Assembly: GCA_034008185.1 (NCBI GenBank)
Contig: CM067081.1
Span: 10,539,821 to 10,603,820, forward strand
Reading direction: 5' to 3'
Length of the DNA: 64,000 bases
Origin: Gorsachius magnificus
Taxonomy: Eukaryota; Chordata; Aves; Pelecaniformes; Ardeidae
The notes below the pieces were generated by a model that saw nothing but the letters and a program-made list of their open reading frames with translations, made no database searches and was not told the origin of the DNA. Below, in pieces: positions 1 to 10,561 of this stretch. The translations under genes were made by a program, and so were the position numbers. The number at the start of each line of letters is the position of its first letter. Position 1 is the first letter of the stretch.

Positions 1-2259
1 CAGAAAGAATCTAAACGCTGCTTTAGCATCTGCTTAAGGTACTTATGCTGCTGGAGACACTTAGGGGAGAAGGGTCACACACCAGACTTCTTCAGGACAG
101 GATGAAGGAAATCAGTTTCAATCCCCAAAAGCTCAAACCAAAGATGTGAATCAATCATTATTGCCATTTGGATTTTTGGCAGTGTAAGTGAAAATCCTAC
201 TGAAAGATTTGTGCTTTATGTAATGCAATTCTATACTCCCCTGGTACTCTCATACTCTAAAACTAAGGATTTTTATTTTCCTTTCATGGGCTGTAACAAC
301 CATATATTTCCCCCACTAAAATACATGCAGGATGTTGAATAGGTACATGGGCACATAAGATTTTTTTTTTCATCAGAATTTTCTCCAATACAAATCATAA
401 TAAAATGGATGAAGGGCATCCTTATGCTAATAATGCCCTATTTCATACTGGCAAGGTCAGTATTTGTATGGTTTATCTATTTCATGAATGCTATGCATGT
501 CAATTAAAACTGCCTGTAGGCAGCTTTAGCCTGTGCACCTGACAGAAAAGCAGAATTATTTGCATTGTACCCATGAATTGATGTATTTTGCTTGATTTTT
601 GTTAACTATTTCCTCTTCTGGAAATCTCTCTAGAGCTTATCAAGCAAATGTTTGCCTGTGTCTCCTGCATCCCCAAATTAAAGAATACTGATTTCTGCTG
701 GATTACACATTGTAATCATGCATGTTCAGACCAACCTCTGAAGAAATTGATTCATTTATGGCCTTCTGGAATCTCAATCCTGAGGCTATGCTCATATATA
801 TGCAAGATTTTGCAATTTGGAAGAAGAGTGATTTCATACAGTCTACGGGCATCCAATCATCCTAGACAGAGGAATAATTATCCACACATCATCTAAAATC
901 AGCAGAGAGCAGCACGCTTTGCTAGAGTTCAGAGTACAAATCTAATTTTGATTCATCTTCTAGAAGACCAGTGTCTCCCTGTTGGCTACAAAGGGAACAG
1001 AGAAAGACCGGCTTTCTAATTTTGGCACCTAATTTATATACCTAAAATAAGGTGATGTGATAACCCTCTAAAGCCTGAATTCATCTACCATAAATTAGCC
1101 ATCTGCAGGTTTTAAATTATTAAGTATCAATCCATGATTCATCCTGCCTATCCTCAGTCAACATCAGCATCTGCTATTCATCCAGATACAGGCAAATGAA
1201 AGTCCATAGCTGTTTAAACTGCCTGTTTTGCTCATCTGCAGAACCCTCCCATCTCTGCCCAAATTAAACATCTAGCCCTTACTAAAGTCCAGTTGTGATT
1301 AATGCCCCTAAGGGCAGCTGTCAAAATGCTAAAACTCTCTGAATGCCAGACAGCTCTTAATTCTTGCTGTATCTCAGACACACGTAAATAACTCATAACG
1401 GATGGTCTCAGACTGAAACGCTTACCCTGTTATCCTCAACCCCGACCTCCTCCAGCTCATCTTGACCTTGGAGTTAGTAGGTAGTGAAATAAAAGAGGCA
1501 GAAGAGGTAGTGAGATGACAGAGGGATTTTTTTCCCTAGGACCTTTTAAACATTCTCTGGGCATCCTGGCCAACTGCCCTTTTAGTGGATTGCCTTTCTA
1601 TTTTAGTTAGCTCCGTGATTTCCTGATCCTCCTATGGACCTTGAGATATCTCCATTTTGCCACTGATAGTGTCAAAGTGTAGTACTCATTTAACTTTGGC
1701 AGTGTGCAGTCATGTAATGATAGGCTATGGCAAGTAGGAATTGACTGTCTTTTTTGATGCCCAGTCTGAAATAACAAAGATGCTGGGTGAAAGATGTGTC
1801 ATTGCTTGCAATAGCCTTGGCTAAAGGAGGAGACAGAAACTCTGGCATTCACAAAAACATTTTGCTGACTTTCAACTGCCATCTGCACAGGTCAGGTAAA
1901 AAGCCAGACGCATTGTTCAGGATTAAATCCTATCAATGCAAAGAATTGCCATGGCTATAGGGAGGAATTGGCTGCTTGGCCTGGGGAAGTGGCAACACAA
2001 CAAAAACCAGCTAGTTACTTTCAGAAGCTGATTTATTCCCCTTTGGTCATCTGAATTAGGATAAATGAATCTGGCCTTGCATTCATGTAAAATTTTCTCT
2101 GATGATTTCTGGATCAATCAATTCTATTCTATAAAACTGTAATCAGAGGAGTCTTAGAAATGTGTGGTGGTTTTATCACAAAGTCTTTTAGCAGTTTGCA
2201 TGACACTGGTTGGAGGGGTCCAATGAAATAATAAAATGCAGAGACACAGTAAAGCAGAA
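1..2259. other. Non-coding stretch, no gene or repeat recognised
   Basis: A+T-rich sequence without a recognisable gene. The longest open frame (648-896, 82 codons) has no signal sequence, domain or repeat similarity that I recognise and is of the length expected by chance. There is a T10 run at 361-370. No interspersed repeat could be named. Confidence 0.6.
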
Positions 2260-2914
2260 CACACTCCAGCACACTTCTGTGAAACTCATTCATACAGCCA
2301 ACCGTACTCTGGGCTGCATCAGGAGAAGCGTGGCCAGCAGGTCAAGGGAGGTGATTCTGCCCCTCTGCTCTGCTCTGGTGAGACCTCACCTGGAGTACTG
2401 CATCCAGCTCTGGAGCCCTCAGCACAAGGACATGAAACTGTTGCAGCGGGTCCAGAGGAGGGCTACAAAAATGATCTGAGGGCTGGAGCACCTCTGCTAT
2501 GAGGAAAGGCTGAGGGAGTTGGGGTTGTTCAGCCTGGAGAAGAGAAGGCTGCGGGGAGACTTTATTGTGGCCTTTCAGTACTTAAAGGCGGCCTATAGGA
2601 AAGATGGGGAAAATCTTTTTAGTAGGGCCAGCTGTGAGAGGACAAGGGGTAATGGTTTTAAACTAAACCAGGGTAGGTTTAGACTGGATATAAGGAAGAA
2701 ATTCTTTACAATGAGGGTAGTGAAACAGTGGAACAGGTTGCCCAGAGAGGTAGTGGAGGCTCCATCCCTGGAAACATTCAAGGCCAGGTTGGATGGGGCT
2801 CTGAGCAACCTGGTCTAGATAGTGGTGTCCCTGCTCCCTGCAGGGGGTTTGGACTAGATGACCTCTAGGGGTCCCTTCCAACCCAAAACATTCTATGATT
2901 CTATGATTCTATGA
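2260..2914 (+). mobile_element. CR1 LINE fragment, 3' end with reverse transcriptase tail
   Basis: 5'-truncated CR1 (chicken repeat 1) retrotransposon. The translation carries the conserved end of the CR1 ORF2 reverse transcriptase: a [20 protein letters not shown] block, then [32 protein letters not shown] and the last segment around NRLPREVV. Both parts are in the same frame but are split by one TGA at 2477-2479. The ORF2 frame ends in TAG at 2816-2818. A short 3' UTR follows (GACTAGATGACCTCTAGGGG and neighbours), and the element closes on three ATTCTATG repeats at about 2890-2914. CR1 normally copies itself by target-primed reverse transcription; this copy is dead because of the 5' truncation and the stop. 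The exact 5' edge is uncertain by tens of bases. Confidence 0.93.
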
Positions 2915-5900
2915 AATGTGAATAGCAGAGCTTTGTATCTCATCTATAGAAAAAAGAAATAATTGTTTAAAAAAACAATTAAAAAGCCAAAACTATGACA
3001 GTCATAAATTAAGATCTTGGAAAAAAAACCTTTGTTCTTGTGCCATAACCTTAGAATATACTTATGATAAGGGATTTCAAGTTATGAGGTGACTGTGTTT
3101 TGAACTTATATTATATTTACCATGCAAATAATGTGAGCATAGCTGTGTTACAAGGCAAAAAACCAGATGCATATTTTCAAAACAATGCATTTATGAACAC
3201 TATTATTCCAACAGAAACAACAGTTGCTAAGACAAAATAAAAAAATGTGAGATACCTTGATTTTGATGAAAGCAACAGATTATTTCAGGAAGAGATGGAG
3301 CCATACGGTATTCAGTCAGTATCATCGAGATGTAAAGGGACAGATGGGGAGAGTAAAGGTGTGATTACAACAGCAAAGCTCTTCATGCTGAAGTTTATAA
3401 TACTACCGGAACAAACTCTTTCAGGAGAAAAAGACTTGGTGGCAAAACACTGCACAGATCTTTCTGAACCCTTGAGATTTTTTCTCTGGATATTGAAACT
3501 TTAAAAGATAGAAATGTTCAGGTAAAATGTGACCTAACCCACTGCTTGCACTCCTGTTCTCTTTTGATGGTGCCAGCTTATTGGTTAGATGGTTTTCTTC
3601 CATGAGATAAAAAGTCAAGTTAGTGGGCACCATCCCTGGAGGAACAACCGTAGCATCAGGTTTATTTTGTTAATTTATGCAATCTGAGTTTGAATTATTT
3701 TTCCTATTAAAATCTTGTGTTTTGTTGAAAGTCTCATTTTCTGTGACCAGCCATGTTATCTCTTTCTAAACAACTTCTTAAAGTAGCAGTTTCCACTAGT
3801 TGAAATCACACCCTAAGGAGAAGATTGGCAAACTGTTTGTTGTGCCTGAGCTTTCACTGAAACAAAATGTTGTGAGAACTGCTATTTTACCTACCAGATA
3901 TGCAACATGTTTGCAATCAGTATCTGTTTAATCTTTTTCCTAAACAGATTTAAATTCAATGCCCTTCATTTTTTATTATTCCCTCATTTGTATATGGACA
4001 AAAAGAAATATGATGAATTGTCTCTGGGCATTAAACTTTCCTAGATGGAATCAAGGAAGTATCTGTGTTTGTCATCTTGAGGGTGAAATATATGGAAAGA
4101 TTAGTTTACCTTTCAGAGAAGAGTTATTTACTTCATTTTCTTTGACTCACACGTTGTTGCTTATAGTTTTAAGGTAGTGAGAAGAAGGAAGTGTTTGCAT
4201 TGTATATAGGGCTAGAAAGCTTTAAAACAGTAGTTCAAAATTTAAAAGTATATATAGATACATAGATATAAAATAAAGAATTTTTAATTAATATTCATTA
4301 TTATTTTATGTTCATTAAATCATGAGCCATGAAAACTTAATGAAATGCCTTTTTCTGAACACTGGAACTAGAATGGAGACACAATAGGGAAGATGTGCAA
4401 ACGACACACAGCACTCTCATGAGCAATAATACTTCCTTGAGTCAAGTGAAACACATTTTATGGTGGGCACCAAAAGAAGTAGTTCCAAAGATAGTTAGAC
4501 ATTTATTAAGACTGAAGGCTATGCAATTCATCCAAACTTAAACAGTTAGTGACAAAAGACTGAAGGGAAACTTCAGAGTTAAATCACTTTGCTTTGCTCT
4601 GGCTGCTAGGCAAATTCCTAGAGAATTATGCTGGAGTTTTGCAGCCCAGAATCCAGAATGAAAGCACAGCCGATTAGATAAGCAATATAAAAATGCTAGT
4701 ATGACTAAATTATGTCTTGATCATGCTGTGAAACCAGCAACAGTGTTAATTTCCATTTTAAATAATATACATAGTTCAGCTCCCCTAGGTTTGTTGGACA
4801 GAGATACCCAAATTTTAGGGAAATGAGACAAAGAAAGGGAGCCTGTACTGTTGGCATGGCAAAGTAATTGGCTACAGTAAACCTCAAATTTCATCCCAAA
4901 TTTATAGTATCAACAAGTCATCCAGATTATTAGATCCAAAGTTGTACAAGACCAGCTAACAAACAGAGCATTCTTAACACAATGCAGTCTCTCAAAGTTA
5001 CACAATGCAGGTTCTTAACTACATGGCAGTGTGTGTGAAAGGCTTTTCAGTGAGTCAGAAATCTGGCAAGAGACTTTGATTCCATTAGATGAGAAACCAA
5101 GGGGATGTAGGAAACCTTGCAAATAGCAGAGGAATGGATTTAAATGTAGTCTGGAAAAATAAAGCGCAAAACCTCAAAATGTTTATCAATAATGAAATGG
5201 TGTCTGCCTTCTCATTATATTTGTGGACATGCAAAAACATATTTTATTTTGGTTTCTTTCATCCCAACAGGTATCTGACAAACTAAGGTTTAAAAAAGAG
5301 GTCTACACTTACATTTATCTCAAAGGGTTGTGAAACAATGCTTCTCTTTTGCAGCTGCCAAGATCTGGGAAGTTAGGTTTCTCAGACCCATTAAGCATTG
5401 AGTCTGTACGCAGTTTCTCCCAGTTTCTGCCAAAGATTAATCAGAGATGCCAGGTGCCTATTGCACTGAAATGGAACCATGTGACAAGTCAGAACAGATG
5501 AGTTCAGCAGAGCAGTGGAGAAGTGAACAGGCACTAGGTTTTGTTTTGCTCTGTCTGGATGTCCCAGGTATTGCACCAAGCTGCAAAACAATTTGTTTTG
5601 AGGCCACAGGCTCTGGTTGGTCCTGTCTGCATAGAAAAACTTTGCATTTTGCTATCTCATGCTGTATGTTGCTATGCATCCCCAAATCATCAGGCAGTAT
5701 GAATCAACAGTAGGAATAGTTACTATAATGTAGCTTTCATGTTAACGAGAGCCAGCAGTTAATGCCACACCTACACAAGGCTATGAATAATTCTTTGAGT
5801 GTATTGTTTGCACACTCAGATAGGAACCAGGTCTAACTGGAGCAGAAGAAGTCATGGTACCACAGAGGTCTGCCCAAGCTAAGATGAGTGTGGAGAATGA

Positions 5901-6494
5901 GTCCTTGTATCCCATACTGCTCATACCAAGATAATGGCTTGAAAAAACGTGGAAAAAAACCATGTTCCTTTTTCCAATATTTAGAGCTCTGGAACTGAGA
6001 GGAAGATTGTTCCAAAACAATCAGTCCAGCAGGTCTCACAGACACTTTATAAAGAATTGAACTTGACACAACTAAGTAATGTCTAGACAGGAGAAACTGT
6101 ACATCGACATCTTTGAAAGTGTCCTGAGGGTATGGAAAAAAAGTTAGGAGTTTTATGTCCCTTGAAATTTTTTATGGGGAAATAAGATCACAGACCTGAG
6201 AGACAAAAAATGAACATTCTTCTAACCTATAAGTAGGAAATTGCCAAAAATCCTCCAATAAATATTATCACCTTGGTAAGAATTCAGGAGTGCATATGGG
6301 AAAAAATTCCTTGACCTAAGTTTACCCAGATGCATAAACTACAGCTTTTACTCTGTGCAAAGGTCAGAATGCAGGCAGAAAATTTTCAAAACAGGTAATT
6401 TCCACAGAAGCATTATGAGACTGTCTTCCCTTAAAGTTCTCCAAGTATCATACATAAAAAGTAAGTCACACAATGCATTTTTAACTAAAGAAAA
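2915..6494. other. Non-coding stretch
   Basis: No gene recognised. A small perfect hairpin (8-bp stem, 4-nt loop) lies at 2961-2980, and an AT-rich patch at about 4236-4320. Between 5391 and 6069 several open frames of 65-88 codons overlap on both strands; none shows a domain I recognise and there is no convincing splice-site pair, so I regard them as chance. Confidence 0.55.
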
Positions 6495-6643
6495 TTCCTC
6501 CTTTCCTTTTCCTTTTCTTTTCCTTTCTCCCTTCATTTCCCTTTTTCTCTTCCTTTCCCTTTTTCCTCTCCTCTCCTCTCCTCTCCTCTCCTCTCCTCTC
6601 CTCTCCTCTCCTCTCCTCTTCTCCCCTTCCCTTCCCCTTTCTT
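6495..6643 (+). repeat. Pyrimidine tract with (CCTCT)11 microsatellite
   Basis: About 150 bases of almost pure C/T, broken by one A near 6535. The core at 6565-6619 is eleven tandem CCTCT pentamers; the flanks are irregular TTTCC-type sequence. The open frame that crosses it (6355-6645) gains its Ser/Phe/Leu-rich tail only from the repeat. The tract is followed by a G-rich patch at 6657-6672 on the same strand. Confidence 0.95.
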
Positions 6644-7500
6644 AATTTACTTTTTTGGGGGAAGGGGGGTGGCGTGATTTTTTTAATACAGAAATCAGAA
6701 TGAGCTAAAGCCCTCTAATACCCAGTTATGCAAACAGCTAAAAATGTTGCTAATTAAGCCAGAGGCATCATGGGCAGCTTCCTGTTGATCATACGTTTGC
6801 ATGTTGGTTTTGGGCTCAGAGCCATGTCTACTCTCTCCATTACTGAAATCAGTAAACACAGTACTGTGAAGAAAAATGGTGTAAAGGGAGACAGAAGGTC
6901 TCTGTGGTAATTAAAGTTCTGTGTGATTAGAGATCCATGAGGATGAGGTTACAGAGCTGACGCACTATTCTGCCTCTCCCTCCAGCACCTGGTGGCAAGG
7001 TCACCTGGGGTACCTTTAATCTGAAGACCAGCTGCATCTTTGCTACTTTTCCATTTACAACTTTTTTTTCCTCTGTCATTAAGACCTTTCATCCTGAGGA
7101 GACTCTCAGATCAGAAAAGAAAGCATTTTGGTAACAGAACTCAGTACAATTAACAGGAATTTAATACAAAATTTTTACAGGAATCTTCCCTGGTTTACTG
7201 ACCAGCGTCTTCTGTGTCTTTTTAAAATTTTTTTTTCCACTTGCTATTGTTATGAGAATACTTGGAGCGCTAATAAAAAAGGGTAAAACCCCTGTGAGTC
7301 AGAGATTTATTGCTCACACAGTCTATAGCAGAGCAAGGCTTCCAGCTAAGTCACTGGGCTCTTCAACTTCAAAGGATGCTGAGTGCACTCAGCTCCTTCC
7401 AGGGAAGATGCGTGCAGCCAGCTGGAAATATGGCACACACATACACACTCACCCCTTTAAAACAGGCACATTCAGTTAGCAATACAGTTATTGTGTTAAA

Positions 7501-7520
7501 GGGGGAGGGAAGAGGGAGGG
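7501..7520 (+). other. Putative G-quadruplex motif
   Basis: Four runs of three or more G separated by loops of 1, 4 and 1 bases (G5-A-G3-AAGA-G3-A-G3). This fits the canonical rule of four G3 runs with loops of 1-7 bases. It lies inside a local G+C-rich segment in an otherwise A+T-rich region. The motif is seen directly; folding in vivo is an inference. Confidence 0.75.
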
Positions 7521-7751
7521 AGAGAGCTGGAGTACTGGGGGATGGAAAGCAGGGTGCATCTGGCTACCCAGGGGAGCATGGTCCAGCCAGCTACCACTGG
7601 TTTCACAGACAGGAACACCTCCACTCCAGGGACAGTCTCTTTAGGGTACAAATTCCTTCGCAGAGTCTGGCTAGCTCTTTGTGCCCCCAGTTCACGCAGA
7701 TTTCCCCTGTGTGCAGAGCCCATGCTGTCACAACGCTGATACTCAAAAGAT

Positions 7752-7875
7752 ATGAGCAAGTCAAAGTCTGTAAAAAGAAACAAGATTTTTATTAGGCCAA
7801 CTAATGTAGTTGGAAAAACAACCAGACAGAAAGGCTTTGAGGCATGTGGAACCTTGAAGAACAGTTTGCTTGCCC
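7752..7875 (-). repeat. Possible ancient dispersed repeat with palindromic core
   Basis: The segment contains a perfect 7-bp inverted repeat around ATG at 7797-7813 (CCAACTA/TAGTTGG), next to ATTTTTATTAG and followed by a stretch about AAAGGCTTTGAGGCATGTGG. From memory this resembles the tail of an old interspersed repeat seen in birds and crocodilians (in the other orientation: TTTTTCCAACTA...TTGGCCTAATAAA). I cannot name the family or set its ends. Confidence 0.35.
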
Positions 7876-10342
7876 AAAAGTTGACTGCTTTTTTCCAGCT
7901 ACTTTGATTGATTTAACAAGAAGTATTACCTCCCAGGACGAAACAGTGCTTCTCTTAGATACGGCAGCAAAAAGTCAGTGATGGCTGGTAGACAGCTTAG
8001 ATGGGAAGCCTGTTTAACACTCAGAGACATTGTATGAGATCCAGAAATGAACTCATAATCACAGGACAGGACATACTTGTGAAGTCCTATATTTTATTTG
8101 CTTTGTAAAAGAACATTTGTAATTACAAGCCTTCTACAACATCATGATAATGTCAAATCTGATAATAAGGAAAAAAAAAACCCAAGAGTTTTCATTATGA
8201 ATGTCAGAATAAAAGGTGGATAACTTTATGGAAAATTTATTCCACCTATAACATGCTGTTATTATCAATTTAGTTCAGAGAACTTCCAGAAAATTAACAA
8301 ACGTCACTGAAATTATTTTCTTGCTGACTCTGTATCTAGGGGATTACCAGCCTGACAGAAAGAGCAAAAACACATATACACATACTTCTGGGTACAGAAA
8401 TAATTTTCTTTTTATCATGTATAAACAAAAAGCAGCAATATTTTTTACTCCAGTAATTTATGAGCAAATATTTCCACTGACATGATAATCTTGCAGCTAC
8501 CCAAACCAGGAATGATTGCATGATGGGACTTTATTTGTGAAGTGTAAATTAGAATTTTGTCATAAACACAGAATATTCAGCAAAGCTCTCTATCTTTACT
8601 TGAATTCATTTATATATATTCAAACAAAACAAAAAAACCCATAATGGGTACATAGAAAAACAAAGATTTTCAAGTATGGCTGCCTGGCATTTCAACATAA
8701 ATAAATTAAATTAAAAATGAGTAAAAGAACAGTATCACATCGTTTTGTGCCATGGAAGCCTTCTAAGTAGAGCCAGAGAAGCCAGAACACAGCATGTATC
8801 TGTGGGTTTTACAAATTATGTCAATGATGTATGAAGTGCTGAATACATCTTAAAGTGCTGGATTTTGGACCCTAGGTTTAATCATGTAAACCAATATATG
8901 TTTCTTCTTCCATATTTGTTACACAGCAGAACACACAGTTCTCAGCCAAGATATGGATACTGAACAAATATAGGGAAAGATATCAGCTTAAATACACAAT
9001 AGATGTTTCTACCAGCAAGGTCTTGAAATGAAGATTAAGTGGTTTTCCCACACTGACAATGGAAACCCCTCCAAACATAAAATGGGAACCCAGAGATCTT
9101 TAGTTCGACCAGTGAATTAACAAGACACAGACAGATTTCAGATTAGTTTCTCTGTTGGACATCAACAGCATCTTGGGGAGGTTTCTGGCCTTAGATTCCA
9201 TCTGCCTGACTTTGCACTGTAAATATCTACATCTGAACCTGTATTCTCAGCTGTCCATTTTGCCAACAGGTAGAAACAAGCTCTTTTAGAGCATGATTCA
9301 TCTGATCTATTGTAGACATCTGCCTTAGGCTAAATTGAATTGCCCTGGCAATGACTCCATCTCTCTGGGATTGCAAAGGGAGTCCAGGGTGACCAACACG
9401 GTGAAGCAATTTACGGAGGCGGCAGCTAAATTTGAATGAATGAATCTTCTTCCATGTGTCAAAGGTGTGAAGTTCCCCCAGTGAGGCAAGAAGCAGAAAC
9501 AAAGTGGGAAGTGATAATTTGTTTCTACAGTTTTTATTTGCAAATATGTCAGTGCAATGTTAATAATGTAAAACATAATTTAGAGTGCAGGTTTTGCCTG
9601 GATGCATTTTCTCCCATTTTTTCTAACTTCAGAGTCTTAGCAGTCTGTACAACAGCACAAAAATGAGCTTTGGGGAATGAAATAAAGTCAAGATGCAGGC
9701 TGCCCTCTTGTTTCTACTCTGCAAAGAAACTGAATTTACTGTACACAAAAAGGACTGGCACTTAATGTGATCCTGTTGTATGAATTTGAGAAAGATGCTT
9801 ATTCTTAGAAGAGGGCCTGATTATTTTTCTTTCTTGCAGAGCAAATGATAAGCATGTTGACTGCTATAAATTATTACTTCAGGCTAATTGCATAGGTTAG
9901 ATGCTGAGTGGATAAATCAGAGAAGAAATTCTCTTCTCAAAGAGAAAAAGTAAAAGCTGCAGTGAAAACTGTGTACAAGACCATTGGGTACTCCTAGTTC
10001 ATCCTGAGAATAAGAGTAGGATTAAGCAAATATATGAAATGGGAGGGAATTTTAAAATCAAAATGAATTTGTAAAACTTGTAAAAATCTATAATGCTGTA
10101 ATGAATGATGTTAAAACTTGGAGAAAATATTTGCAGTGTTACAATTCTGTGTCAGTTGTTGGTTGTCGGTTCTTCAGTTATATACTTGTATTAATCTTCT
10201 TAGGACCCCTGTATTTTTCTTTTTTCTTCCTTGAGACTATTTGTAGGTTCACCAAGTAAGTTTCTTTGATAGAAAATAAAAGGGAAGCTATACCTTGCAC
10301 AGTAACAGGCTTCCCAAATTTGTGCAAGAGCCCAGAAATAAA

Positions 10343-10561
10343 TGATAAAGGAAGAAATTTTTTACAATGAGGGTGGTGAAACACTGGAATGGGTTGCCCA
10401 GAGAGGTGGTGGAGGCCCCATCCCTGGGAACATTCAAGGCCAGGTTGGATGGGGCTCTGAGCAACCTGATCTAGTTAGCAGTGTCCCTGCTCACTGCAGG
10501 GGGGTTGGACTAGATGACCTCTAGGGGTCCCTTCCAAGCCAAAACATTCTATGATTCTATG
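10343..10561 (+). mobile_element. CR1 LINE fragment, 3' end
   Basis: About 220 bases from the 3' end of CR1. It starts inside the last coding segment (AAGGAAGAAATTTTTTACAA, matching the corresponding place of the copy at 2690-2712), passes the GGTTGCCCAGAGAGGTGGTG and CAAGGCCAGGTTGGATGGGG blocks, and ends in CATTCTATGATTCTATG. It is very similar to the copies at 2260-2914, 35896-36077 and 52637-53057, so it belongs to the same or a neighbouring subfamily. It is strongly 5'-truncated and cannot code for anything functional. Confidence 0.93.

Larger units (their letters stand above)
6644..10342. other. Non-coding stretch with a G-rich patch and a possible old repeat
   Basis: No gene recognised. 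The part from about 7260 to 7740 is richer in G+C than its surroundings. It carries overlapping open frames in both directions (161 codons at 7310-7795 +, 95 codons at 7496-7783 -), none resembling a known protein. The G-quadruplex motif and the palindromic repeat-like segment inside it are listed separately. The rest, 7871-10342, is A+T-rich and featureless to me. Confidence 0.5.

Noticed and set aside
2210..2818. Two neighbouring frames that could be taken for a small host gene
   Set aside because: They are the two halves of a CR1 reverse transcriptase tail.
9095..9112. AGTTCGACC resembling a tRNA B box
   Set aside because: No A box at the right distance and no cloverleaf can be drawn around it; the same holds for GGTTCGAGG at about 59469.
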